From Actinokineospora sp. NBRC 105648 (lineage in GTDB: Bacteria; Actinomycetota; Actinomycetes; Mycobacteriales; Pseudonocardiaceae): DNA of 64,000 nt. Location of the stretch: NCBI RefSeq assembly GCF_030269645.1, contig NZ_BSTR01000008.1:124001-188000 (forward strand), written 5' to 3'. The notes below the pieces were generated by a model that was given only the letters and a program-made list of their open reading frames with translations, was not told the DNA's origin and made no database searches. The position numbers were made by a program, and so were the translations under genes. Shown piece after piece: positions 7,665 to 15,984 of this stretch; the stretch's first letter is position 1, and every line of letters begins with the position of its first letter.

Positions 7665-8450
7665 CTAATCTCCCGCAATAAGATCGAGCAGAGCTGACCC
7701 GGCGGAGCTTGCGAATCCAACTGCGGAAGACGCCTCGGAAGTATAGGGTAGTCCGACCGCATCCGTAATTCTCGCTCCCGCTTCCCGTGCAAGAAGCACG
7801 CCAGCGGCCATGTCCCACGGCGAATTAGACAGGATAATGGCGGCGTCGGTACGGCCTTCGGCGAGCCAGGCTAGGTCGATGGCGGCGGAGCCGAACATAC
7901 GAATGCGTTCGACGTTGGCCGCTAGGCGCGCGGTGACGGCCAAGCGTTCACGGTTCTTTTCCGGGGCGCCAGGGCCTACGGCGTAGTCACCTAGGGAGAC
8001 GATGGCAGAGGACAGGTCTGTGGTGGTGCTGGCCGTGATGGGGCCGGATTGGTTGTAGGCGCCCCCGCCTTCGGTGGCGGTGTAGTGCATGTTGAGGGCG
8101 GGAAGGTCGATGACGGCGACTACGGGGCGGTCGTTGGTGACCAGGGCTAGGGAAACGGCGAAGAGAGGGAGGCCGTGGACCAGGTTGGAGGTGCCGTCGA
8201 TGGGGTCGAGGGTCCAGACGGAGTCGCCGGGGGCTGCGGTGGTGCCTTCTTCTTCGCCTAGAAAGCCGATGCCGGGGGTTTGTACGGCGAGGTAGGCGCG
8301 GACGGTGCGTTCGATGGTGATGTCGAGGTCGGTGACGCGGTCGCGGTCGCCCTTGTCGCGAACGGTGAGAGGGCCTGCGCGGGCGATGAGGTCGCGGGCG
8401 ATGTTGACGGCGTCTTCGGCGATCTTGAGGTGGGCCTGGTGCTCGTTCAC
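7665..8450 (-). CDS. inositol monophosphatase family protein
   Basis: A 261-residue member of the lithium-sensitive Mg-dependent phosphatase superfamily. It has 'FLGEEEG' (metal-binding Glu), 'WTLDPIDGTSNLVHG' (motif DPIDGT) and 'SPWDMAAGVLLAREAGA' (motif WDxAAG), so the active site appears complete. The substrate could be an inositol or sugar phosphate, 3'-phosphoadenosine phosphate or a nucleotide; it cannot be told here. The GTG start at 8450 overlaps the stop of the upstream regulator gene (GTGA), showing translational coupling. A longer open frame runs upstream through that gene but is a shadow. It is cargo of the integrative element. A second, only distantly similar family member (HisN) is at 31716. 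Confidence 0.85.
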   Translation of the reverse strand: MNEHQAHLKIAEDAVNIARDLIARAGPLTVRDKGDRDRVTDLDITIERTVRAYLAVQTPGIGFLGEEEGTTAAPGDSVWTLDPIDGTSNLVHGLPLFAVSLALVTNDRPVVAVIDLPALNMHYTATEGGGAYNQSGPITASTTTDLSSAIVSLGDYAVGPGAPEKNRERLAVTARLAANVERIRMFGSAAIDLAWLAEGRTDAAIILSNSPWDMAAGVLLAREAGARITDAVGLPYTSEASSAVGFASSAGSALLDLIAGD

Positions 8451-9316
8451 GCGGTGACCTCTCGGGATCGGCTCCATAGGGATTCGAAAACTTGGCAGAA
8501 CGTCTCGTAGAGGCCCGGGGTCTCGCCGCGTTCGGCGACCAGGGTGGGGGACTCGATTCCGCGGCCATCGGATAGATACGGCTGCACCACGCACAGGGCA
8601 TCGTCGACGATCGTGATGTTGAAACGGATGGTCTCGTCGTAGACGTGCAGGCGTAGGCGGGGGGTGGCGTCGGGGGTGAGTTTGAGGGCGACGCGCTTGA
8701 GGGCGCCAATGTTGACGTCGGTGAGGGTGGACAGGAGGTCGCCGGGGTGGCCTTCCTCGGCGCCGCGTCGGCGGATGGCTTCGCCTGCGGGGTCGAGGAA
8801 CAAGCAGTCGACTTCGGTGCCGCCTTCGATGAGGTCGATCAAGTCGCGGTCGGGGTACTGCTGGCAGAGCAGGTTGAGCGACAGGCCGACCATGCGGATG
8901 GAGCGGGCGCCGTCGAAGAGCTTGTGCGGCGGCATGTGGTGGTGGAACTCGGATCGGCTGGTATAAGCCGCTGTGAGCCCTGCCAACTCGGCACGGGCAA
9001 CAGAGGCAGGGGCGACGCGCTCGGGAGTTGAGGCGGGCTCGGGGATGAAGTCCATGCCGCCTAGGTAGGGCTTGAAGAGCTGTTCGGCCGACCAGTTCGG
9101 GAACATTGTTTCCAGAATCCGGCAGTGGTCCGCATATGGCAGACCGAGGAGCTCGCCGGAAATCCAACGGTAGAACTGTGCCTTACTCGGATAGCCGCCA
9201 ACTAGAGACGGGTCTACCCTTTTCGCGGCGCGATCGTATTCGCGACAGAAAGCCCGGTGGCCTTGCAGATGGCGCTGTTTGAGCAGCACTTTCAACAGGA
9301 TGGTCGTCTCGGTCAA
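8447..9316 (-). CDS. HTH-type regulator with C-terminal DUF5919-like domain
   Basis: A 289-residue protein. The N-terminal 80 residues ('RAFCREYDRAAKRV...GGYPSKAQFYRWISGEL') read as an atypical helix-turn-helix region used by actinomycete accessory regulators. The rest contains 'SIRMVGLSLNLLCQQYPDR' and 'VDCLFLDPAGEAIRRRGAEEG', a phospholipase-D-like fold signature seen in DUF5919 proteins; I am fairly but not fully sure of the family. It is coupled to the phosphatase gene. Divergent from the AICE backbone operon, it is well placed to control the shared 9317-9498 promoter region, which contains repeated GACGAGAC boxes. Confidence 0.65.
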   Translation of the reverse strand: MTETTILLKVLLKQRHLQGHRAFCREYDRAAKRVDPSLVGGYPSKAQFYRWISGELLGLPYADHCRILETMFPNWSAEQLFKPYLGGMDFIPEPASTPERVAPASVARAELAGLTAAYTSRSEFHHHMPPHKLFDGARSIRMVGLSLNLLCQQYPDRDLIDLIEGGTEVDCLFLDPAGEAIRRRGAEEGHPGDLLSTLTDVNIGALKRVALKLTPDATPRLRLHVYDETIRFNITIVDDALCVVQPYLSDGRGIESPTLVAERGETPGLYETFCQVFESLWSRSREVTA

Positions 9317-9358
9317 CGGGCGCCTCCCACCTCGGTGGACGTCCCGACGCTACCACAT

Positions 9359-9378
9359 AGACGAGACAGAGACGAGAC
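9359..9378. promoter_or_regulatory. direct repeat AGACGAGAC, candidate operator
   Basis: AGACGAGAC occurs at 9359-9367 and 9370-9378, spaced by 11 bp (about one helical turn), in the divergent promoter region between the regulator gene and the Pra-like gene. A related inverted box (GTCGTCTC) lies at the start of the regulator gene itself. Confidence 0.45.
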
Positions 9379-9498
9379 CGCCTGAGTGTCAGGTGAGGCC
9401 AGGCGGGACTACGGCGGTGTCTCGACGGGACTCACCAGTGCCGAAGCTGTAGTCAGCGGCCGGAGCGGGTCGCAGACACAGCGGAGGTATGGACACCA

Positions 9499-9951
9499 AT
9501 GGGTATCAGCAAAGGGCACCGATTTCCGGTCGAGTTCGCGGACGCGTTTCCTCAGGGTCTAATTCTCATCGGCGACGTGGCGCCGGACAACGAGTACCAG
9601 TCGCGGGACGACCGGTCGGCGGGTCGGCCGGTGCGGCAGCGGGTGGACGAGATGACCGGGCAGCGGCAGTGGAAGGCGAACGTCACCGACCCCAGCGAGC
9701 AGAACGCCAAGCGGGCGTCGTTCGAGTTGACGTTGGTCGCCGAAGTTCAGCCGGTGCCGACCACGTCGGAGGTGCTGCCGGGCATGCGGGCGATCGAGCT
9801 GCTCGGGCTGACGGCTGAGCCACGTGTCGCGGGCAACGGTGAGTTCAAGTACCAGTCCTACGTCTACCGCGCCACCGGGTTCGCGGCGGCGGCTCCAGCC
9901 AGCGGCGGAGCACGGGTAGGCAGGGGCGATACAGCCAGCAAGGCGGCGTAG
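9499..9951 (+). CDS. Pra-like plasmid replication, integration and excision activator
   Basis: A 150-residue protein. It resembles the AICE activator family in the order 'FPVEFADAFPQGLILIGDVAPDNEY...', then 'TGQRQWKANVTDPSEQ', then 'VQPVP...', 'IELLGLTAEPRV' and 'FKYQSYVYRATGF'. Pra of pSAM2 switches the element from integrated to replicating state by activating rep-xis-int; the same role is inferred here. It is the first gene of the backbone operon, only 3 bp before the next gene. GGAGG lies 12 nt upstream of the ATG, a long spacing, so the start is not certain. The C-terminal 25 residues are low-complexity. Confidence 0.7.
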   Translation: MGISKGHRFPVEFADAFPQGLILIGDVAPDNEYQSRDDRSAGRPVRQRVDEMTGQRQWKANVTDPSEQNAKRASFELTLVAEVQPVPTTSEVLPGMRAIELLGLTAEPRVAGNGEFKYQSYVYRATGFAAAAPASGGARVGRGDTASKAA

Positions 9952-9954
9952 GCC

Positions 9955-10344
9955 ATGGCGCAAGAGCCCTCGGAATCGGCGGTGCCCTTCCGTGACTGGC
10001 CTGGGTGGGGACGGGACTGGAACGTCCCGCCTGTACCGGGCGAGATGGTCAAGCGCTGGCAGGAGGCGTATCGACGCTTCGGTCAGGCGTACGAAGCAAC
10101 GGCGAAGCGGCCACCGGGTGACGTCAACGCGGCCCGAGAGTTGGCGGAGGCGTCGTGGAACGTGGCGGTGTTGTGGCGTGAGATCGCCGGGACGGCGGGT
10201 CTTCCGTGGTGGTTGCTGGCGAGCCTGAACGCGGCGGCTCAGGCGTTTGAGCAGCAGGCTAGGGACTGGAACGCGCGATCCCGTGTCGACGTCGATGTTG
10301 CCCCCGGTCACCCGCGTGTGCGGCGTGACAGTGGAACGCGATAG
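9955..10344 (+). CDS. hypothetical AICE protein
   Basis: 129 residues, unrecognised. It starts 'VPFRDWPGWGRDWNVPPVPGEM' and is otherwise helical and tryptophan-rich, with a conserved-looking 'WNVAVLWREIAGTAGLPWWLLASLNAAAQAFEQQ' region, here read in two parts. It has no membrane segment or known catalytic motif. Tight packing between the Pra-like gene and the next gene (3 and 2 bp) supports its reality and co-transcription. Confidence 0.7.
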   Translation: MAQEPSESAVPFRDWPGWGRDWNVPPVPGEMVKRWQEAYRRFGQAYEATAKRPPGDVNAARELAEASWNVAVLWREIAGTAGLPWWLLASLNAAAQAFEQQARDWNARSRVDVDVAPGHPRVRRDSGTR

Positions 10345-10346
10345 CG

Positions 10347-10841
10347 ATGTCCGCCGCGAGGGTGCGGGTTGGCACGGGGCCGGGTGAGATCCGCCTGTTG
10401 CGTGCCGCGCATAAGGCGTTGGTCGCGATTCGCCCAGCCCCGTCGGCTCCTGTCTCCGATTGGAGGAAGTACTACTACCACAGCGCTGCCACCTATCGGA
10501 AAATATCCCAAGTAGACGCGGGCAACGTCACTGAAGCGCTGTATTGGGCAGAACGCGAACACGAGAAGGCGCAACGGCCGCTGGACAAGATCCCGACCGA
10601 CGCGATCGGAACCGGGCCGCACAAGGTCCGCTTCCGGTCCCTCGATGCGTTGTGCAGAGAGCTGGACGACACGCACCCGAGTATGAACGCCCAGCCTTCA
10701 GTGTGGTTGACCTATCACGAGTACTGCGCAGAACTGTTCGCTGCTGTAGCGGAGATCGACCGGTGGAACCACCATTTGGCGCTCTACTACGCCGATAAGA
10801 GCCGACAAGCCGCGCGGGAAATACGAAGCAAGGAGGCATGA
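10347..10841 (+). CDS. hypothetical AICE protein, possibly AMED_5909-like
   Basis: 164 residues, helical. The segment 'EIRLLRAAHKALVAIRP' followed by 'DWRKYYYHSAATYRKISQ' and 'EALYWAEREHEKA' resembles small conserved proteins that recur in Pseudonocardiaceae AICEs (AMED_5909 type). That assignment is from memory and is tentative. A second similar half ('WLTYHEYCAELFAAVAEIDRWNHHLALYYADKSRQAA') suggests an internal duplication of a helical repeat. ATG start 2 bp after the previous stop. Confidence 0.65.
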   Translation: MSAARVRVGTGPGEIRLLRAAHKALVAIRPAPSAPVSDWRKYYYHSAATYRKISQVDAGNVTEALYWAEREHEKAQRPLDKIPTDAIGTGPHKVRFRSLDALCRELDDTHPSMNAQPSVWLTYHEYCAELFAAVAEIDRWNHHLALYYADKSRQAAREIRSKEA

Positions 10842-10873
10842 GAAGACTGCGATTGCCCTGGGGTACCGGATAG

Positions 10874-11092
10874 GTGACCGCCGTGGTCGCGGCCAACGTG
10901 TACTGGCGGTGGAGGCGCCGCAGCTTCTACCCCAGGGCAAGGGATCGGTTCCCGAGTCCTCCGGGATGGACGATCGAGCACCACCGGGACTACACCCGGT
11001 TCTGCCGAAAATGCGATCTGGTCAACACTCGGGATCACTGCGGAACCTTGATGGCCCGGCTGAAATTAGGGGTGTACCAGCCAGAGGATTGA
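10874..11092 (+). CDS. small putative zinc-binding AICE protein
   Basis: 72 residues from a GTG start. The C-terminal half carries 'FCRKCDLVNTRDHC', three cysteines and a histidine that could bind zinc; the N-terminal half is basic and aromatic. It continues the co-directional operon. No ribosome-binding site stands out, so the reality of the gene rests on position and on the cysteine pattern. Confidence 0.45.
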   Translation: MTAVVAANVYWRWRRRSFYPRARDRFPSPPGWTIEHHRDYTRFCRKCDLVNTRDHCGTLMARLKLGVYQPED

Positions 11093-11246
11093 ACAACCAA
11101 GTCCAAATTGGAGCTAATTTACCGCGCGTGGGTCGTGCGGCGATGACGCGCGGTTTGATCGTACTTTCAGGAACGTTAGGTCACAGAAGCGGATTCTGGT
11201 TTGGCGGCCTTTTCCGCTTCTGCGCCTGTCCACTCGGGGAGTAGAC

Positions 11247-11435
11247 GTGGCAAGGGTAGAACAGTGCTCGGGGGCTCCCGCAAGGGGGCTCACCCGGATG
11301 CGGTGCGAGAAATGCAAGCAGTTTGCCCGGTTGTTGCCCGGTGACACCGACTGCGCGGCGTGCATGGGTGTGTTGGCGCTTGAGTTCAGCGGCGTCGGTC
11401 ACCCCGTGCATGCGGTTGTGCGGGGTGGTTGGTGA
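11247..11435 (+). CDS. small double-CxxC protein (zinc ribbon) preceding the translocase gene
   Basis: 62 residues from GTG at 11247 with GGGGAG 8 nt upstream. CEKC and CAAC pairs 16 residues apart form a likely zinc ribbon. Its TGA overlaps the GTG of the FtsK-type gene (GTGA), so it is probably translated and coupled. Function unknown; small ribbon proteins are common before TraSA-type genes. Confidence 0.55.
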   Translation: MARVEQCSGAPARGLTRMRCEKCKQFARLLPGDTDCAACMGVLALEFSGVGHPVHAVVRGGW

Positions 11436-12910
11436 AGGGCAGTAGGTGGGTTGAGCCGGCGCCGTTGGAGGTTGCCCGGCCCCGGTTGCCGTGGTGGACC
11501 ATGCTTCCGCGTTGGGTGAAGCTGGTTCTGCTGCCGTTCGCGTTGGTCGTGGTGGCGATGTGGGTGGCGGTCAAGGTGGCGCGGGTGGTGTGGTTCTACC
11601 CGGTCTCGGTTGTGCTCGGCCTGGTCGCGTTGGTGCTTCACGGGTGGGTGGGGCCGTGGGTGCTCGGGGCGGTCGTGGCGGTGGCTGCGGTGGGGTTGTT
11701 GGTGTGGTGGTGGCGGGACAAGACCCGGTTCGACATCTGGTTGCGGTGGCCGCGTACGGAGTTGCGGCGGGCTGCGGTGTACGCGCACCAGTGGCGGACG
11801 GTGGCGCGGTTGTCGAACCTGACCGCGTCCGCGAAGGGCCGTGAGTACTTGCCTCGGTTGCGGCGGACCAGGTCGGAGGGGTGGCGGGACCGGGTTCGGG
11901 TGCGGATGGTCAAGGGCCAGGCGCCGGAGCAGTGGGAGGCGCGGGCGTCGGGGTTGGCGCACGCGTTCGGGTCGCGGTCGTGTCGGGTGCGGGTGATCCG
12001 GCCCGGGGTGATCGAGCTAGATTTGGTGCATTCCAACCCGCTGGCCTCGCCGGTGGCTCTGCCCGCGATGGGCACCGAATCGGCGGTGGATCTGCGACGG
12101 GTGGTCGTCGGCCGCACCGAGACCGGCAAGCCGTGGCGGCTGCGGCTGCTGGGCAACCACCTGCTCACCGTGGGGGTCTCCGGCGCGGGTAAGGGGTCGC
12201 TGTTGTGGGCGGTGGTGTGGGCGTTGGCGCCGTTGGTCGAGGCCGGTGCGGTGCGCCTGGTGGGCATCGACCCCAAGGGCGGGATGGAGCTGGGCCAGGT
12301 CCCGGAGGTCTTCGACCGGGTCGCCTACGACAACGGCGAGGCCGCGGTGACCCTGCTCGAACAGGTCGCGGTTCAGGTGCGGGAACGCGCGGCGACGTAT
12401 CGGGGTGTGCGGCGGCTGTGGGCTCGGGAGACCGGGGAGCCGTTCACGCTGCTGATCGTCGACGAACTTGCCGATTTGATCGCCTATCAGACCGACAAGC
12501 GGTTACGGGAGCGGGCTCAGGCGGCGTTGCAGACGATCACCTCCCAGGGCCGGGCGCCCGGGTTCGGGGTGTTGGCGTTCGTGCAGGACCCGCGTAAGGA
12601 GGTCGTGCCGTTCCGGAACCTGTTCCCGACCCGGATCGCGATGCGTCTGGATGAGGCCGTCCAGGTGGACATGGTCCTCGGGGACGGGTTGCGGGCGCGG
12701 GGGGCGAACGCCCACGAGATCAGCGAGAGCACCCCTGGTGTCGCGTGGATCAAAGTGGACGGTCAGCGTGATCCGGTGCGGGCGCGGGCGTTCCATGTCA
12801 CGGACACGAACTTGGTGGAGCTGCGGCACTACATCACCGGCGGCTCGGCCACCATCATGCCGTTCCCGGACCGGGCACCGCGTGAGATCGAAGGGGGGAC
12901 GGCGGCATGA
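11432..12910 (+). CDS. FtsK/SpoIIIE-type DNA translocase (TraSA-like transfer protein)
   Basis: 492 residues. Three hydrophobic segments occupy about residues 28-95, followed by a cytoplasmic motor. The motor has a Walker A-like 'VGVSGAGKGSLLW' near residue 250 and Walker B 'LLIVDELADLIAY' near 350, then 'TSQGRAPGFGVLAFVQDPRKE', the typical FtsK/TraB motor continuation. It is expected to pump double-stranded DNA between cells during conjugation, as TraSA does. The GTG at 11432 is preferred over the TTG at 11429 because it overlaps the upstream stop. Its own stop overlaps the Rep start (ATGA). Confidence 0.9.
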   Translation: MKGSRWVEPAPLEVARPRLPWWTMLPRWVKLVLLPFALVVVAMWVAVKVARVVWFYPVSVVLGLVALVLHGWVGPWVLGAVVAVAAVGLLVWWWRDKTRFDIWLRWPRTELRRAAVYAHQWRTVARLSNLTASAKGREYLPRLRRTRSEGWRDRVRVRMVKGQAPEQWEARASGLAHAFGSRSCRVRVIRPGVIELDLVHSNPLASPVALPAMGTESAVDLRRVVVGRTETGKPWRLRLLGNHLLTVGVSGAGKGSLLWAVVWALAPLVEAGAVRLVGIDPKGGMELGQVPEVFDRVAYDNGEAAVTLLEQVAVQVRERAATYRGVRRLWARETGEPFTLLIVDELADLIAYQTDKRLRERAQAALQTITSQGRAPGFGVLAFVQDPRKEVVPFRNLFPTRIAMRLDEAVQVDMVLGDGLRARGANAHEISESTPGVAWIKVDGQRDPVRARAFHVTDTNLVELRHYITGGSATIMPFPDRAPREIEGGTAA

Positions 12911-14508
12911 GCGACACCACTGTGCCCCAGCTACCCACCCGAGGGCCACTGTCCGCCGATGTCGTGCGGGCGACAGCGGAACAGCACGGGGTCTGTGTGC
13001 GGCCGTTCACGATGGAGGTCACCGACTCGGATACCGGGGCGGTGAAGTACATCGGGGTCCCGTGTGGTTCCACAGTGGAATCGGTGTGCCTGCCGTGTGC
13101 GCGCAAGGCACGGGCGCTGCGCATGGTCCAGTGCCGCGAGGGGTGGCACCTCACCGAGGAACCCGCCACCGCCACCGCCGCGCCTACCGGGGATCAGCGG
13201 GCGTTGGTGGAGCTGCGCGCGGACCTGGTGGCCGCCTACCGGGATGCGGTGGGAGCGGACGCCGATGATCTGCGAGAGGAGATCCGCTCGGTTGACGACG
13301 AGCTTCACCAGCTCGGGGTGCGGGGACGGCTGCCCAACCCGGACGGCGCGGCCAAGCGGGCACCCCAGCGGTCGACCAGGCGGCGGCAGGACACGCCGAA
13401 CCTGCCCCGGCGACGGGTGGAGAAACGCACCCTCGGACGCGAGTTCGCCGGCGGCTACCGACCGTCGATGTTCATCACCCTGACCTGCGACACCTACGGG
13501 CCGGTGCGCTCGGACGGCTCACCGGTCGACCCCGCCCGCTACGACTACCGGCGGGCCGCACGGGACGCGGTGCACTTCGCCTCCCTGGTCGACCGGTGGT
13601 GGCAGAACCTGCGCCGTGTCGTCGGCTGGGACGTGCAGTACTTCGCCACGGTCGAGCCCCAGCGTCGGGCGGCGCCGCATCTGCACACCGCGATCCGGGG
13701 CAGCGTCGCGCACGAGGTGATCCGCCAAGTCACCGCGGCCACCTACCTCCAGGTGTGGTGGCCCGCGCATGATGAGCTGGTCTACGGCGCCGGTCGGGTG
13801 CCGGTGTGGGACGGGGAACGGTTCGCCGACCCCGACACCCGGCAACCTCTCGCCACCTGGGCCGATGCGCTCGACCAGGTGGACGCACCCGCACACGTGG
13901 CCACTTTCGGCGCTCAGGTCCATTCCAAGGGCATCCTGGGCGGTTCCGAGGAAGCTGGACGGCACATCGGCTACCTGACCAAGTACCTCACCAAGTCCAC
14001 CGGTGAAGTCGTCTCGGCCGACACCAGCACACAGCGAGACCACCACGACCGCCTTCACGCGGAACTGGCGGTGACCCCGTGTTCGCCTCGCTGCGCGGTC
14101 TGGCTGCTCTACGGCATCCAACCCCAGGGCGCGACCAGCCGCACCACCCCCGGGCACTGCAAAGGCCGCGCGCACCGCCGCACCACCCTCGGCCTACCCG
14201 GTCGACGCGTGTTGGTGTCGCGGAAGTGGTCAGGGAAGACCCTCGCCGAACACAAGGCGGACCGAGCCGCGTTCGTCACCGAGACCCTGGCCGCGGTGGG
14301 CATCGTCAAACCCGCCCCAGACACCTCGGCGTTGGTCTGGCGCAAGCTCGCGCCCGGCGACCGCAACGCACCACCCCGGGATCACCTCGTCATGCGCGCC
14401 ATCTCCGAACGCGTCACCTGGCGGGCCGAATACGAACGGGCACTACTGGCCGCCCACGGGCCGCCGGGTGGTCTCGATGTTTCAGCAACTCAAACGATAG
14501 CGGCCTGA
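12907..14508 (+). CDS. replication initiator (RepSA-like, HUH-type)
   Basis: 533 residues. A CLPC zinc-binding pair lies at 61-64 and 'FITLTCDTYG' (189-198) is motif I. 'PQRRAAPHLHTAIRG' gives the HUH motif (HLH at 258-260), and 'HIGYLTKYLTKS' gives the tyrosine-bearing motif. This set is typical of rolling-circle initiators of pSAM2-type AICEs. It would nick the element's double-strand origin after excision. The gene is coupled to the translocase gene by ATGA and followed after 15 bp by Xis. The origin itself is usually inside or near rep and cannot be pinpointed here. Confidence 0.9.
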   Translation: MSDTTVPQLPTRGPLSADVVRATAEQHGVCVRPFTMEVTDSDTGAVKYIGVPCGSTVESVCLPCARKARALRMVQCREGWHLTEEPATATAAPTGDQRALVELRADLVAAYRDAVGADADDLREEIRSVDDELHQLGVRGRLPNPDGAAKRAPQRSTRRRQDTPNLPRRRVEKRTLGREFAGGYRPSMFITLTCDTYGPVRSDGSPVDPARYDYRRAARDAVHFASLVDRWWQNLRRVVGWDVQYFATVEPQRRAAPHLHTAIRGSVAHEVIRQVTAATYLQVWWPAHDELVYGAGRVPVWDGERFADPDTRQPLATWADALDQVDAPAHVATFGAQVHSKGILGGSEEAGRHIGYLTKYLTKSTGEVVSADTSTQRDHHDRLHAELAVTPCSPRCAVWLLYGIQPQGATSRTTPGHCKGRAHRRTTLGLPGRRVLVSRKWSGKTLAEHKADRAAFVTETLAAVGIVKPAPDTSALVWRKLAPGDRNAPPRDHLVMRAISERVTWRAEYERALLAAHGPPGGLDVSATQTIAA

Positions 14509-14523
14509 CCTGGGGGAATTGTC

Positions 14524-14709
14524 ATGGACAACGTGCGCAGTATCGACCGGCTGTGGTCGGTGGAGGACGTCTCGGCCTATCTCGGTGTGCCGGTGAAGAC
14601 GCTCTATCAGTGGAAGTGGCGGGGCCAGGGGCCGCCGGTGCGCAAGATCGGACGTCATCTGCGGTATGACCCGGCCACGGTGCGGGCCTGGGCTACGGAA
14701 GCGGCGTAG
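14524..14709 (+). CDS. xis: excisionase (MerR/HTH_17 type)
   Basis: 61 residues forming a single winged helix: 'LWSVEDVSAYLGVPVKTLYQ', then 'PVRKIGRHLRYDPATVRAW'. This is the standard small DNA-binding excisionase found between rep and int in AICEs, and it is expected to bind near attR and bias Int to excision. ATG at 14524 with a weak GGGGG upstream. It ends 7 bp before the preferred integrase start. Confidence 0.9.
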   Translation: MDNVRSIDRLWSVEDVSAYLGVPVKTLYQWKWRGQGPPVRKIGRHLRYDPATVRAWATEAA

Positions 14710-14716
14710 GCGCGCC

Positions 14717-15940
14717 ATGGGACATGTTCAGGATCGGTGGTACCGGTCGAAGGTCGACCCGGCCACAGGCAAGAGGGTGCGGGAGAAGACGGAGCTTCAC
14801 GGCACCGGTGAGCGGTATCGGGTGCGGTATCTGGACCCGGCGGGACGGGAGCGGTCAAAGAGTTTCCCGGACAAGCAGAAGCGGGCGGCCGACAATTTCC
14901 TGTTGGCGGTGGAGAACGACAAGCGGGAGGGCCGCTATCTCGATTCGCGCGGGGATCGGGTGCTGTTCCGGCAGCAGGCGGAGAACTGGATCAAGGGCCA
15001 GTCAGACGACCCGGCGACACGGGAGGTGCTGCGGAGTCGTCTCGACAGCAAGATCCTTCCCGCGCTGGGTGACCTGCCGTTGACGAAGATCAGACCCTCG
15101 ACCATCCGGGACTGGTTGGGGGAGATCGAGGACCAGGCGGCCAACTACAAGGTGGTGCTGTTCAGCGCGGTGAGCGGGGTCCTGGAATCGGCTGTCGATG
15201 ACAGGTTGATCGGGACGAACCCGTGCAAGGTGAGCACGATCCGTCGCCCTACCGGGGGCAGTGGCGCGGTTAAGGAGGTGTGGCCGGAAGAGCGGGTGAA
15301 GGCGATCCGGGACGGCATCGTGGAGCGGTGGCGGATCGTGGTGACGCTCGGGGCCGGGTGTGGGCTGCGGCAGGGTGAGCTGTTGGGGCTCTCGCCGGAT
15401 GACGTCGACGAACAGAACATGGTCGTCCATGTCCGGCGGCAGCTCCGGACCGTGGGCGGGGTGAAGGTGTTCGCGCCGCCCAAGGGTGGCAAGACGCGGA
15501 CGGTGCCGTTGTCGGCCGGGCTGCTCGATGAGATCCGGTGGCACCTTGCCGACTACCCGGCGCCCGTGGTGACGCTGCCCTGGCGCAAGTCCAACGGTGA
15601 GCCGACCACGGTCCGGGTGCTGGCGTCCGGGGAGCACGGGCGGCTCTACTCCGGTGACCTGTTCAACAAGACCATCTGGGCGGGGGCGTTCCGGCGGGCC
15701 GGGCTCAAGCCCGCCAAGCAGGTGGACGGGATGCACGCGCTCCGGCACTTCTACGCCTCGGTGCTGTTGGCTCAGGGCGTCTCGGTCAAAGAGCTGGCGA
15801 CCTACCTCGGTCACGCTGACGCCGGGTTCACCCTCCGGGTGTACACCCACCTCGTCCCGTCGAGCCACGAGCGGGCGCGCCTGGCGGTCGATTCGGTGTT
15901 CGCCCCGCCTGGTGCCGCTGACGGCCTGGGGACGGCCTGA
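14717..15940 (+). CDS. int: tyrosine recombinase integrase
   Basis: 407 residues. An N-terminal arm-binding region ('YRVRYLDPAGRERSKSFPDK') and a core-binding domain precede the catalytic domain. Catalytic residues visible: Arg in 'GCGLRQGEL', Lys in 'PPKGGKTRTVPL', His and Arg in 'MHALRHFYAS', His in 'YLGHADAG' and the nucleophile Tyr in 'LRVYTHL'. The ATG at 14717 is chosen over the upstream in-frame start at 14666, which would overlap xis. It lies 47 bp from attR, as expected for a site-specific integrase. It should recombine the 69-bp site in the acyl-CoA dehydrogenase gene. Confidence 0.93.
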   Translation: MGHVQDRWYRSKVDPATGKRVREKTELHGTGERYRVRYLDPAGRERSKSFPDKQKRAADNFLLAVENDKREGRYLDSRGDRVLFRQQAENWIKGQSDDPATREVLRSRLDSKILPALGDLPLTKIRPSTIRDWLGEIEDQAANYKVVLFSAVSGVLESAVDDRLIGTNPCKVSTIRRPTGGSGAVKEVWPEERVKAIRDGIVERWRIVVTLGAGCGLRQGELLGLSPDDVDEQNMVVHVRRQLRTVGGVKVFAPPKGGKTRTVPLSAGLLDEIRWHLADYPAPVVTLPWRKSNGEPTTVRVLASGEHGRLYSGDLFNKTIWAGAFRRAGLKPAKQVDGMHALRHFYASVLLAQGVSVKELATYLGHADAGFTLRVYTHLVPSSHERARLAVDSVFAPPGAADGLGTA

Positions 15941-15946
15941 TCATGA
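15921..15946 (+). repeat. terminal repeat, right copy (candidate integrase arm site)
   Basis: It matches 4703-4728 at 23 of 26 positions in the same orientation. It overlaps the last codons and stop of int and lies 41 bp inside attR. Confidence 0.6.
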
Positions 15947-15984
15947 AAACCAGCCGTCCCCAGGGATCGTCGAACAAGATCAAT

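Noticed and set aside
7665-9167. A 500-codon minus-strand frame covering the phosphatase and part of the regulator gene
   Set aside because: The part upstream of 8450 is arginine/proline-rich shadow sequence of the regulator gene; the coupled GTG at 8450 is the better start.
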